Below, one piece after another: positions 39,701 to 47,109 of a stretch of 64,000 nt of DNA. The notes beneath the pieces were generated by a model that did not search any database, was not told the origin of the DNA, and saw only the letters and a program-made list of their open reading frames with translations. The stretch comes from Methanobrevibacter sp. (GTDB lineage: Archaea; Methanobacteriota; Methanobacteria; Methanobacteriales; Methanobacteriaceae), in NCBI RefSeq assembly GCF_015062935.1, contig NZ_SUTM01000001.1, positions 62,001 through 126,000 of the forward strand, in the 5' to 3' direction. The number at the start of each line of letters is the position of its first letter. Position 1 is the stretch's first letter. Made by a program: the position numbers and the translations under genes.

Positions 39701-40579
39701 AGTGTTGTTGTTAAAGATCCTGTAAATTCAACCAGTGGAAATAACACTGGAAATAATACTGGTGATAATAACTCAACTGGTGAAAATGCTACTCAGAGTG
39801 TTCCAGATGAAGCATTCACTATCTCTGAAAGCGGAAGCGATTACAGTATTTCACTTCCAAGTGATGCTACTGGTACTTTAACAGTTACTGTTGATGGTGT
39901 TCCATACACTCAAACATTAGTCAACGGTAAGGCAACTGTTAGCATTCCTGAATTATCTGAAGGCTCTCACAACATCACTGTTACTTACTCTGGTGACAGT
40001 AAGTACGCATCAATCACCAAGTCAAGTGTTGTTGTTAAAGAGCATATTCCACTAATCAAGCTTACAGCTTCCAATTTAAGCATGCTCTACACAAGTGGTA
40101 AGTACTTCAAGGTCAGATTGACCAGTGACGGTAAAGCCCTACCAAATCAGAAGGTTAAAATCACAATCAACGGCAAAACCTACACCAAAACAACAGATAA
40201 TAACGGTTATGCTTCACTTAAAATCAGCCTTCCTCCAAAAGCATATACTGTGAAAGCAACATACGGTAATTTAACCCTTACCAAGAAGGTTACCGTTAAA
40301 ACTGTTGTCCAGGCGAAAAACATTAACGCCAAAAAGTCTTCTAAGTCAATCAAAATCAAAGTTACTCTCAAAAAGGTAAACAAGAAATACCTCAAAAACA
40401 AGAAAGTGACTTTGAAGTTTAACAAGAAGACTTTCAAGGCTAAAACCAACAAGAAGGGTGTTGTTACATTCACAATTAAAAAGAATGTCTACAATAAACT
40501 CAAAGCAAACAAAAAATACACCTATCAGGTGATTTACGCCAAAGACAAGGTTAAAAAGACAATAAAATTTAAAAAATAG
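33716..40579 (+). CDS. Giant adhesin-like protein, 2287 aa
   Basis: A signal peptide (MNKKFFILMLLVLFLSTTFVSA) leads to a beta-helix of polymorphic-outer-membrane type (about 90-500, GGAIxxxxxxNNTxF coils). A DUF1565-like segment follows (FVSKSNGNDTNNGISRQTPVNTI, about 575-600) with a second helix (to about 740), then four Ig-like repeats (about 830-1170). A PQQ/YWTD-like beta-propeller follows (about 1190-1525, repeated VIDSLGNVYLTSDSGIYCF and NPVMDASGLIYVPTENSIVAL blades). Then come more Ig repeats and three near-identical 108-114-residue repeats with Asn/Thr/Gly linkers, and a Lys-rich C-terminal domain. GGGGG precedes ATG 33716. It is probably a wall-attached adhesin or cell-cell contact protein. 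Confidence 0.8.
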   Translation: MNKKFFILMLLVLFLSTTFVSASELENTSAVSVYNEDSIDNIGSVDCQDEINFEENPLQSPYKDNTSDEEYLQKSSENSLKSSDSKDVIVVNDWDELQFYCAQTDRDYTLKLKEDTNFYPTDPHNPTYQIKIKNNVKIIGGKGAYIGDSSSNVRDIMFVAFLVEDNSIYGSLNFENVTFKHIWSVYSTMGATGGTRDGIFMQMGGIRNNIIKNCIFQDILSQYGHATIVYLKKGSATLDNCSFINCTSGYGAVSVYDPNSVKSTDMIVRNCYFENNYASTEPGCINNCGKLTVYNTTFVKNRSFWWAGAIHTHAGGNTTIYDSNFTDNVAGWNGGALYTYAYLQIYNSIFVGNNCTTNNGGGAIGACSYQTDPHIYIENCLFKDNANNCWSLDELSTSGTGRGGAISLMDAGSIEVRDTTFIANSAAHGTAICAYDVAAYGSPDIIIVNNTFINHTRIGDVLIVRVTGTILNVSNNYFEGNSIEFSNLTLTKLSEGKEQSILQVNASLTNPTYYDSDILEKTLYDVYINNKYVKTVNSSTFSVDFGDYDICDVYVIPTISNRKSNEVTITSTREYIFVSKSNGNDTNNGISRQTPVNTIKRALELAGTCQNIILLDGDYSEDNIQIDYDVTIKGEGNATLTNATSFISNSNFTLKNLKINNLNSNIFINQIKNSLSISHCIFTNNDGVLVNNAGFASISDSILLNNSQIITGNLNNINVEYNWWGNAQPDLNINKFITLNITSDFESLENTHKANVNVNFYTNENQIYSNLPDIDLNILTINGIANENIIKSNSQVVYTLTAFEDGALSVNYNDFTTTKSFEFLKSNPIISLATEEVMVGDDVVIKVNLPSDCEGNLTVNVGNISKTNNVGSPVFTFSDLKAGTYNITVIYSGDKKYLSKNLTAGVNVDKYESSTLLSISEVNVGEDVLLTITTTDSSTGAITLTINNSTQTLTLNNSKVSYTIKNIKRGDYRITAVYSGDEKYLSSQDSKFIEVDNLNATMEITAQDIVYGETEIIKITLNDDATGEVTVTVDGVTNTSRIVNGKAELPISNLNAGFKNITVFYSGDDTYFNLTETSNFTIDKADLTFNISSTDIKIGKVAEITIQVAPRTTGTFTIGSDILTIPMSGLVTYGIADLEIGDYTYTAVYNGNNYKTVSNSTSFVVSEYPIPQVPNDGLNPQNNHKSDYETSANGNVAFIIPFNETLTGDLVIDSLGNVYLTSDSGIYCFNQTSKLWYWSSNTFEGNLSGISISRDVVIAPKSGDTLYFINQTTGERYGGSNIYQGSSLFAPVVDSNANLFIVSEYQYSSEDYKLVFIPYSLWENGGDPTLVTIGNSKPLCSPTLNDDIIVVISDNRFRLINAKTLETVSIKSGNFQAVRPVIGEGNIIYAILSDSIVAYNSNGVQVWKTKVTGGAGTTLALDNEQGLYHVNAKGILYRYDLIDGKQSKFSDIKVTSGILIDANNNLYFASENIFYAVDCEGNILWKSILDSKITGNPVMDASGLIYVPTENSIVALTYAPLRDAVNVTVNDIFVGETAQITIDADSQIVNQFTYTINGETFTGDAGTITKSLSDLKAGNYSVEISYEGDARFNSQNQVFTFEVKKLTPTLTASAENITVGQTLQISIDTNAAGLIYTVVNGNNYTAENNRIIIPNLKANTYTASIVYAGNDKYESIAKEVKFTVSKMNVSLDDALSISDDNTTFTVKLAGDATGNIKVSVDNVDYTKDLSGGLAEVVIPKLSEGPHNIKITYSGDDKYLESTKSIIINGENVTPVDNTTQPVDNTTNTTQPDDNATNTSDTNQSVSVPDEAFTIPEDGSDYSISLPSDATGTLTVTVDGNEYSQELVNGKATVTVPELSEGSHNVTVTYSGDSKYAPVTKTTVVVKDPVNATGDNNSTSGNNTGNNTGDNNSTGENATQSVPDEAFTIPEDGSDYSISLPSDATGTLTVTVDGKEYSQVLVNGKATVTVPELSEGSHNVTVTYSGDSKYAPVTKTSVVVKDPVNSTSGNNTGNNTGDNNSTGENATQSVPDEAFTISESGSDYSISLPSDATGTLTVTVDGVPYTQTLVNGKATVSIPELSEGSHNITVTYSGDSKYASITKSSVVVKEHIPLIKLTASNLSMLYTSGKYFKVRLTSDGKALPNQKVKITINGKTYTKTTDNNGYASLKISLPPKAYTVKATYGNLTLTKKVTVKTVVQAKNINAKKSSKSIKIKVTLKKVNKKYLKNKKVTLKFNKKTFKAKTNKKGVVTFTIKKNVYNKLKANKKYTYQVIYAKDKVKKTIKFKK
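39134..40045 (+). repeat. Three near-identical Ig-repeat units in adhesin
   Basis: Copies start at 39134, 39476 and 39800 (spacings 342 and 324 bp), each opening VPDEAFTI and containing SISLPSDATGTLTVTVDG. Linkers are Asn/Thr/Gly-rich (NNTGNNTGDNNSTGENATQ). The close DNA similarity makes copy-number change by recombination likely. Confidence 0.8.
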
Positions 40580-40582
40580 TTA

Positions 40583-40616
40583 GAGGAATTTTAACATTCC
40601 TCATGTTTTTCTTTTT
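40583..40616 (+). terminator. Terminator of giant adhesin
   Basis: A perfect 7-bp stem GAGGAAT/ATTCCTC (40583-40589/40596-40602) with a 6-nt loop is followed by a TTTTTCTTTTTT tract. It lies 3 nt after the stop. Confidence 0.75.
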
Positions 40617-40860
40617 TCACATCTACATCAAACAATTCAAGTAATTAATTTTTCACTCCTGATTTTATTTAACAAATCTTAGCTTAATTTTAAACATCAC
40701 TTCAATCCAAAATCATTAATTTTATACACCAATAATTCAAGCATTCGAATAGTTAATTCATGGCATTGTTTCCGTCCGGTTACATAACTTATTTTTATTT
40801 TCTGTCTAAATTATTATAGTACAGTCATTTTGACTAATAAATGTTATGGAGATAATTAAA

Positions 40861-41913
40861 ATGATGTACTATATCAACGACCATGATTTGATAAATGACT
40901 TTCACTGCAAATCAGGTCACAGCAACGGATCAATAAAATCATATCAAACAGTATTCAACAAATACACAGAATTTCACAATATGAGCTTATGTGAACTTCT
41001 AGGGGAAGCAATTTCAGAGCAGGAAAAGAGAATTCCCGAAAATAAGCTAAGCATCTACGACAGAATAATAACATTCAGAAACCACCTGAGCAAAAATCAT
41101 ATGTTAAACACAATCATTAATGCAATATCCAAAATCAGGACATTCTACCTCTACAACAGGGTCTATCTGCCTTTCATACCTCCATTGAACAGTAAGCAGG
41201 TTAAAAAGAATGATGTAATCTCTTTTGAGGATTTACCGACAAAAAATCAACTAAGGCGTGCATTAAGGTTTTCAGGTGACAATCTTGCATTGTGGATTCT
41301 TGTGATGATTTCATCAGGCTCAACCAGGGCAGAGGCAAAATCCATGACCAACGAAATGTTTTTTAAGGGAACCTTGGAATACCACAAAAAGGATAATTTC
41401 AAGGATGCGATGAAATACCTGTCAAGAAAAAAGAATGTTGTCTGCACATGCAAGATGTTGAGAAAGAAAACCGACAAGCCCTACTACACCTTCCTAAATC
41501 CTGAATGCGTGCAGAAAATCGCCAAGGTCAAATTAAAACAGAATGACCTTGACATGGAAAATCCGCTTCTTAAATATGATGTGAATTATGTAAACTACAG
41601 ATTTAGAATCTTGAACGATTATCTCGGACTGGGAGAAGTTGGAGGCTTTTCACGCCTAAGACCTCACATGCTTCGAAAATTCAACGCAACTCATTTAAGT
41701 CAGGGATCCATTGAAAGGGGTTTGCTTGATATGGATTGCGTTGACCTGCTTCACGGCCGTGGAAAAAACAGTACCAGACAATCATACTTCAAGGACAATC
41801 CTGAATATCTCAAGCTTGAATATATAAAAGCGATGAGCAACATTTCACTTGATTACAGGTATGACTATAAGATTAGTAATGGTAAGGTCAAGGTGCTGGC
41901 AATACCATTGTGA
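40861..41913 (+). CDS. Tyrosine recombinase/integrase
   Basis: This 350-aa tyrosine recombinase is homologous to the protein at 10228, with an N-terminal core-binding domain (about 1-110) and a catalytic domain. R156 (SSGSTRAEA), H269 and R272 (PHMLRKF) and the nucleophile Y309 (RQSYF) are all present. GGAGAT lies 7 nt before ATG 40861; an upstream in-frame ATG (40846) overlaps this site and is less likely. The gene separates the adhesin cluster from the lysin/terminase module and is the best candidate for the prophage integrase. No attachment site was recognised beside it. Confidence 0.8.
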   Translation: MMYYINDHDLINDFHCKSGHSNGSIKSYQTVFNKYTEFHNMSLCELLGEAISEQEKRIPENKLSIYDRIITFRNHLSKNHMLNTIINAISKIRTFYLYNRVYLPFIPPLNSKQVKKNDVISFEDLPTKNQLRRALRFSGDNLALWILVMISSGSTRAEAKSMTNEMFFKGTLEYHKKDNFKDAMKYLSRKKNVVCTCKMLRKKTDKPYYTFLNPECVQKIAKVKLKQNDLDMENPLLKYDVNYVNYRFRILNDYLGLGEVGGFSRLRPHMLRKFNATHLSQGSIERGLLDMDCVDLLHGRGKNSTRQSYFKDNPEYLKLEYIKAMSNISLDYRYDYKISNGKVKVLAIPL

Positions 41914-41932
41914 ATGGTCGGCTTGGATATGC

Positions 41933-41962
41933 AATAAATATAATAGCCATTATATATAAATA
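41933..41962 (+). promoter_or_regulatory. TATA-like region before lysin gene
   Basis: AATAAATATAATAG (41933-41946) lies about 27 nt upstream of the lysin ATG, and a second TATATATAAA lies at 41951-41960. No ribosome binding site precedes ATG 41970, so a leaderless transcript starting at or near the ATG is likely. Confidence 0.4.
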
Positions 41963-41969
41963 ATATAAT

Positions 41970-42788
41970 ATGAAAGATAATAAAAAAGATAATATCAGTT
42001 GGACAAGCTTTTGTCAGGCCATGAATTCAATTGCCTACTGGCTTGTCCAAAACCAAAAGAAATACAAAAAACGTGACCATTACCAGATATTAACATTAAA
42101 AGGTAATTGTAAAGACATAGAAAAGAAGGCAAAGAAACTAGGTTCAGATAAATTAGTGGCTATGTATACAATGGCAGCCATTAAAGACAACAAGTCACTG
42201 GATTTCCTTCCAAACTATGTGACCTTAAAGAATAAGGAACAAATCGATAAGGCTGAATATGTTGACATGGCAATTAGAACTGAAAGCTATATTCGAGCCA
42301 ACGGAAGGCTTCCGGCTATTGTATATCGCAAGTCAACATTACCTGACTATAACGATTCAACAATGAAGTTATTTATAAAGACTTATACTTTCAAAGGTAA
42401 TAGTATTGATGAGGCACTGGCAATAATAGCTAAAAAGAAATTGTACAGCAAATACTTTGATTCTCAAAAAACTGACAAGAAAACTATAACAGATGCTAAG
42501 GATGGTAAAGGTTCCAACTGTGTGGACTGGGGACAAGTGTACTATCGTATAGCTAAAAGCTTAGGTTATGATGTGCAGTTTGTTCATGTCCGATGCAGGG
42601 TTTCAGGAACCGGCCACATCAGATTAAGATTAAGACATAAAAAACACACGTCTGGAAACTGGATTAACCGTGATCCAGCTGCAGTTGCAGACACAACTTC
42701 AGGCAATGTCAGAACAATCTGGTGTGATGATGGCTACATCATAGCATATGACCCATCATGGATTTTCACAGATTTATACAGTAGTTAA
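41970..42788 (+). CDS. Pseudomurein endopeptidase-like phage lysin
   Basis: This 272-aa protein has at its centre a pseudomurein-binding-like repeat (AEYVDMAIRTESYIRANGRLPAIV, about 90-113). A C-terminal transglutaminase-fold cysteine peptidase domain has the triad candidates C184 (GSNCVDWGQ), H216 (GTGHIRLRL) and D235 (NRDPAAV). This matches the layout of archaeal phage pseudomurein endoisopeptidases (PeiW/PeiP/PeiR, peptidase C71), which cut the peptide cross-links of the methanogen wall. There is no signal peptide, so release would need a holin such as those at 2921-3454. It has its own TATA-like box. Confidence 0.75.
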   Translation: MKDNKKDNISWTSFCQAMNSIAYWLVQNQKKYKKRDHYQILTLKGNCKDIEKKAKKLGSDKLVAMYTMAAIKDNKSLDFLPNYVTLKNKEQIDKAEYVDMAIRTESYIRANGRLPAIVYRKSTLPDYNDSTMKLFIKTYTFKGNSIDEALAIIAKKKLYSKYFDSQKTDKKTITDAKDGKGSNCVDWGQVYYRIAKSLGYDVQFVHVRCRVSGTGHIRLRLRHKKHTSGNWINRDPAAVADTTSGNVRTIWCDDGYIIAYDPSWIFTDLYSS

Positions 42789-42793
42789 TAATA

Positions 42794-43876
42794 TTATTTT
42801 GGTGTATTATTTTCTGGAAATCCATAATGATTCCATAATGGTTTAAATAAATCTTTAACTTTTTCCTCAATTTCATTTTCATTATTTATGATAATGCCGT
42901 TGGGGTCTAATTTTTCTCTTTTGTCGGGAATACTTTCATAACTTCTATTTCTTCCATTACTTCTTAATGAGTATCCTTCAATATTAGTTAAACTAACAAA
43001 GAAAACAACTGGGCATATGATATTTAATTCTTTGTATAACTGGAGAATTTCTTTACAAAAGCTTATACAATCTTTTTCATAAGTATCTAAGTATATTTTT
43101 TCATTTGTGTATGGTATTGTGTAACATCTTTCGAAAGTTCCATTTCGGAAGAATTGTAAATTTTCTTCGCTATTATTATAGTATAATCCCTCAAAATTGT
43201 ATTTATAATTACTTCCAATGATTCTACCCTTTAATTCATTTTTTGCTTTTTCTAAATTGATGTTATTGTTCGAGTAGGCATTTAATGGAACTGCATGGAA
43301 AATAACTTTATAGTGTTCTTGATTTTCAGATTCGAGTTTTGCTATTCTATTGTCTCTAAAATTATTAATCTTTTCAATTAAACTATTATTTAAATCAAAC
43401 ATTCTTTTCAACTCTTCATATTCCATGGGGTCTGTACGACCATCTCTTCTTACATAAAAAATCCTCTTTTGATTATCTATAACACAATGTGGAGGATTCC
43501 AACTTTTAGGAACCTTAATAAGAATAAGTAATTTGCCATCAGCTGAAGTAAGCATATTTATTTCTATATTTAAATGAGGTTCAATTCTTCCATATATCCA
43601 ATCTTGAATTTGTAGTTTTTTATCATCCCAACTTTTTCCATTAAGTGAAACTCCTGTAATTTCATGTGCTTCCCCATTTTTTTCTTTTAAACCATATATA
43701 AACAATCCTCCATCAGCATTTGCAAATCCACAAACGGTTTTTAGAATCTTGTCTTCTTCTCCGTTGGACTTTTGTTGTTTGAATTCTAAAAATTTACTTT
43801 CAATTTGTTTTTTGGCGATTAGGTTGTCTATATCTTCAATGTTAATGTCGTTGATATTTTTAGTATAAATTAGCAT
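42794..43876 (-). CDS. AlbA_2/Schlafen-like domain protein
   Basis: This 360-aa protein has the N-terminal AlbA_2 (Schlafen AAA_4) signature: ESKFLEFKQ at about 27-35, VCGFANADGGLFIYGL at about 48-63, and FYVRRDGRTDPMEYEELKRMF at about 139-159. The C-terminal roughly 190 residues are mixed alpha/beta and unrecognised. Proteins of this type bind nucleic acids and occur in defence islands and as regulators. It lies antisense between the lysin (5 nt from its stop, convergent) and the small genes before the terminase, suggesting a lysogenic or cargo gene. Its function is not established. Confidence 0.6.
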   Translation of the reverse strand: MLIYTKNINDINIEDIDNLIAKKQIESKFLEFKQQKSNGEEDKILKTVCGFANADGGLFIYGLKEKNGEAHEITGVSLNGKSWDDKKLQIQDWIYGRIEPHLNIEINMLTSADGKLLILIKVPKSWNPPHCVIDNQKRIFYVRRDGRTDPMEYEELKRMFDLNNSLIEKINNFRDNRIAKLESENQEHYKVIFHAVPLNAYSNNNINLEKAKNELKGRIIGSNYKYNFEGLYYNNSEENLQFFRNGTFERCYTIPYTNEKIYLDTYEKDCISFCKEILQLYKELNIICPVVFFVSLTNIEGYSLRSNGRNRSYESIPDKREKLDPNGIIINNENEIEEKVKDLFKPLWNHYGFPENNTPK

Positions 43877-44132
43877 GTTAGTTCCTCCTTAGTTTTCTGG
43901 TGTTTTGCATAAGTCTTATTTGGTAGTTATCCTTTTTAGGTACTTTCATATTCCATTTACTTTGTGTTATCAATATATTTTCAATTGTATATATATTGTT
44001 TGTATTATATGAACTAATATTTTTCAAAACAGTTCAAAATATGTTCTAATTTAAATAGTGAGATAATGATAATTTTATATAATTGAAATAATAAAACATT
44101 ATATTAATTATTATATACAGGTTGTAATAGCT

Positions 44133-44330
44133 ATGGCCAATATTAATAATACCTCATCCTACATGGATGAAGACAAAAAGCAAATTATCAAAGAGTCCAA
44201 CTATACCTATAGGGATGCTCTTGAAGTTTCAGCCTATCTCATCGAAGTGGGCAAGTTCGAAAGGTTCTACAAGGAAATGCAGATTCACGACCTTCAAAAG
44301 GAACTTGACGAAATGGGCGACGAAGAATAA
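44133..44330 (+). CDS. Small acidic prophage protein, 65 aa
   Basis: This 65-aa protein contains IIKESNYTYRDALEVSAYLIEVGKFE, which lines up with IVEESSFNHKDAYELGAMLIAIGDAE in the protein at 44470. The two are therefore diverged paralogues. Both are helical with an acidic C-terminus. A TATA-like TTATATAC lies about 25 nt upstream of the ATG. Position just before the terminase genes suggests a packaging accessory or regulator; the function is inferred only. Confidence 0.5.
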   Translation: MANINNTSSYMDEDKKQIIKESNYTYRDALEVSAYLIEVGKFERFYKEMQIHDLQKELDEMGDEE

Positions 44331-44437
44331 GCTTCAAAAAATATATCTCGGGTATGTAACTCTTCAAAAGAAAAACTGTTTTTCATAGGCAAAAGTAATA
44401 ATTTATTATTACTTTTATATTTTTTTTATAATATAAT

Positions 44438-44450
44438 TTTATATATAATA
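44438..44450 (+). promoter_or_regulatory. TATA-like box of terminase operon
   Basis: TTTATATATAATA is centred about 25 nt upstream of the ATG at 44470, which has no ribosome binding site. A leaderless transcript covering 44470, terS and terL is likely. Confidence 0.45.
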
Positions 44451-44469
44451 CATAATAAATATATGTATT

Positions 44470-44718
44470 ATGATAACCAAAAAAACCAACATCAGCGCAA
44501 GAGTTGAAATAACACTCAAAAAAATAGTAGAAGAATCTAGTTTTAACCACAAGGATGCATACGAACTTGGAGCAATGCTTATAGCTATCGGCGATGCTGA
44601 AGATACCATAACACTAATACACAACAATCCCAATTATCATAAAACAATAAAACAGACCGAGTACAGACTAATTGAAGAGAGAAAACACCAGCTCGAAAGG
44701 GAATTAAGAGATTTATAG
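44470..44718 (+). CDS. Small helical prophage protein, 82 aa
   Basis: This is an 82-aa helical protein with the same DAxELGAxLIAIG core as the protein at 44133 and a coiled-coil-like C-terminus (QTEYRLIEERKHQLERELRDL). It starts 13 nt upstream of, and probably in one transcript with, the terminase small subunit. It may bind DNA or terminase; no family is recognised. Confidence 0.5.
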   Translation: MITKKTNISARVEITLKKIVEESSFNHKDAYELGAMLIAIGDAEDTITLIHNNPNYHKTIKQTEYRLIEERKHQLERELRDL

Positions 44719-44731
44719 GAGAACCACCACT

Positions 44732-45541
44732 ATGGGCAGAGGAAATTCAGATGTCATTTTCTTTCTTGAGCAGCACGAACAGGAAATAATAAACTGCTGC
44801 AAGAAGGCAATGAGCAACAAGGAAATCATAGAACTGTTAAAAACAAAATATGAATGTGAAGTTCCCGAAACCACCTTCAGAAGATTCAAAGCAGGATTAA
44901 AACTGACCAAAGTAGACTTTCTGGAAACACTTTTAGATGAAATAAAAGTCATGAAAACTCAAGGAGCTACTGATGAAAGCGTGAGAAGATGGCTGGACGA
45001 TGAACATGACTTTGAAGTAAGCAGGGCAACATTTTCAAGATTCAAAAAGAAATACCATCTAGGGGATAATGAAAAAGACCCAAGAGCAAAAAACAAAGAA
45101 GCGTTAACAGAAAGAGCAATTACACAAAGACAAATAACAGACAACAACGTTCACGAGGACAATATCGATTTGGCTATTGATACAATACTCCAGCAACAGG
45201 TAACAGACATCAAAACAGGTCTTGACAATCTTGACAAGATTACCAAAAATGCTGTAGGCATTGAAATTGACTTTGCAAAACTGGATCAGGAAGTAAGATA
45301 CAACGCCACTGAAAAAAGTCTGGCAAGATACCTAATTGACCTTACAGAACTAAAAATCAGATATCTGGAATTGTCAGTTAAAGCATTTGAAGCCAAAAAC
45401 AGATTGTTCAAGGATGAAATGGACAGATTATTCAAAAACAGAGTTTTAGAATTGGAAGACAAAAAAATTGAAATCTCACAAAAGGACATAATGAATGAAA
45501 TAGAAATCCTAGCAAAACAGATAGATGATAACAATGTATGA
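44732..45541 (+). CDS. terS: Terminase small subunit-like protein
   Basis: This 269-aa protein has two tandem DNA-binding HTH units: EIIELLKTKYECEVPETTFRRFK (about 34-56) and ESVRRWLDDEHDFEVSRATFSRFK (about 86-109). A long helical oligomerisation region follows (about 140-260, rich in heptads such as LTELKIRYLELSVKAFEAKNRLFKDEMDRLF). Size, HTH-plus-coil layout and the 17-nt overlap with the large terminase gene identify it as the DNA-recognition subunit of the packaging motor. The duplicated HTH is unusual for small terminases. GGAG lies before the ATG. Confidence 0.7.
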   Translation: MGRGNSDVIFFLEQHEQEIINCCKKAMSNKEIIELLKTKYECEVPETTFRRFKAGLKLTKVDFLETLLDEIKVMKTQGATDESVRRWLDDEHDFEVSRATFSRFKKKYHLGDNEKDPRAKNKEALTERAITQRQITDNNVHEDNIDLAIDTILQQQVTDIKTGLDNLDKITKNAVGIEIDFAKLDQEVRYNATEKSLARYLIDLTELKIRYLELSVKAFEAKNRLFKDEMDRLFKNRVLELEDKKIEISQKDIMNEIEILAKQIDDNNV

Positions 45542-46943
45542 TGAAAACGGTGAATTCTATTTGGATGCTAGGGACAAAGCTATTCTTCAGAAATGTGTAT
45601 ATGAGAATCCATATATACCATTCAATCCATTCCCGAAACAGGCTGAAATGATACTGGCTAGAGAAAAGGAAGTTTTGATTGGTGGTGCTGCTGGAGGAAG
45701 TAAATCCACCAGTCTGTTGATGAGGGCATTGTTTTATGTCCAGGATGACGTGAATGAATACCATGCCCTAATCCTGAGAAGAACATTATCTGACCTTAAA
45801 AGGAAAGGAGCATTAATACATAAAGCCAGTCAATGGTTAAACAGAAAGAAAATTCAAAATAATGCAGCTATTAAGCCAAAATGGGATGGAACCGAACATT
45901 CATGGACATTTCCCAATGGAAATTCACTGACTTTCGGATATTTGAGAAACATCAATGACCTTGATACTTACCAGGGTTCTGAATATCAGTTCATTGGTAT
46001 TGATGAGCTGACACAGCTTGAAAGATTCAAATATATCTACATGAGGTCAAGAGTAAGGAAAACAAAAGATAATAAGCTTCCAACACAACTGATGGCATCA
46101 TCAAACCCTGGAAAGCGTGGAAACAAATGGGTAAGAGAAAGATTCATAGAAAAAATTGATACTGACATTCAGGACAAAACACAAATAAGATTCATTTCCT
46201 CCAGTTATCTGGATAACATTTATCTGGACAGAAACGACTATGAAGAATATCTTATGGGATTGGATCGGGTAACAAGAGAACAATTAATGAATGGTAACTG
46301 GTATGCATCAGTCAAAGGCCAGCTATTCGATGAATCAGACTTCCACATAATCTCTCATGATGAATACATGAAAATACCAATCGTTAGAGTTATCAGATAC
46401 TGGGATCTTGCCGCTACTGAAGTATTGAACGATGACAAATTGAGGGGAAGTGATCCGGATTATACTGCAGGTGTCATGCTGGCCAAAGATTTAAACGGAA
46501 ATATCTATATTTTAGATTCATATGAGTTCCAGCTTGAGTCAAGAAACCTGATCAATGAAATTCTCAATACTGCAGCACGTGACAAGTCAGACGTGCAGTA
46601 TATCGAACTCGACGGAAGCACAGGCAAAAACTTTGGATTGCTAATTATAGATGAGTTGAACCGTAGAGGATTCGCCACAGGCACCGGCAACTCAAGAGAA
46701 AACAAAATCGATAGGGCAAGAAGAGTTTCAGCCGATATTCAAAAGAATGGAATTTTCCTGGTTGGAAAGGATAGGACAGGGTTTACGAAAAAGTGGGCGA
46801 TGGAATTTCTTGAAAAAATTACAGCATATCCTAATGAAGCTATTCATGATGACTGTGTTGTGGCATTCACTGGAGGTTATGAAAAAATAGTTAGTGAAAC
46901 TCAAAGTAAAAGAGTTGATGTGGATAGATGGTATTCCACATGA
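45525..46943 (+). CDS. terL: Terminase large subunit
   Basis: This 472-aa packaging motor has Walker A GGAAGGSKST (53-62), Walker B FIGIDELTQ (about 156-164), the coupling SSNPG motif, and the RNase H-like nuclease with D294 (YWDLAAT), a middle acidic residue in YIELDGSTG, and D442-D443 (IHDDCVVAFTG). All key motifs look intact. The ATG at 45525 is within terS; ATG 45534 is also possible. The next gene is a host repair enzyme at 47110, so the portal and protease genes that normally follow terL are missing from this position. Confidence 0.88.
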   Translation: MITMYDENGEFYLDARDKAILQKCVYENPYIPFNPFPKQAEMILAREKEVLIGGAAGGSKSTSLLMRALFYVQDDVNEYHALILRRTLSDLKRKGALIHKASQWLNRKKIQNNAAIKPKWDGTEHSWTFPNGNSLTFGYLRNINDLDTYQGSEYQFIGIDELTQLERFKYIYMRSRVRKTKDNKLPTQLMASSNPGKRGNKWVRERFIEKIDTDIQDKTQIRFISSSYLDNIYLDRNDYEEYLMGLDRVTREQLMNGNWYASVKGQLFDESDFHIISHDEYMKIPIVRVIRYWDLAATEVLNDDKLRGSDPDYTAGVMLAKDLNGNIYILDSYEFQLESRNLINEILNTAARDKSDVQYIELDGSTGKNFGLLIIDELNRRGFATGTGNSRENKIDRARRVSADIQKNGIFLVGKDRTGFTKKWAMEFLEKITAYPNEAIHDDCVVAFTGGYEKIVSETQSKRVDVDRWYST

Positions 46944-47109
46944 TAAAATAATTTTATGTTGTTTTTGATTGTAATACATCTATTTATTATATCAATTATA
47001 TAAACCAAATAATAAGATGGTACTTGTTACATTTTTGGTTTCAAAAAAATTTAATTAATAGTAAAAACAATAGAATATATTGTCGTAGAGAGTAAAAGTG
47101 TGGGATATT

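Noticed and set aside
40580-47109. tRNA gene or tRNA-derived attachment site at the prophage edges
   Set aside because: I looked for a T-loop-like GTTCRA motif with a matching acceptor stem around both recombinases and after terL and found none; no direct repeat bounding the element could be fixed by eye.
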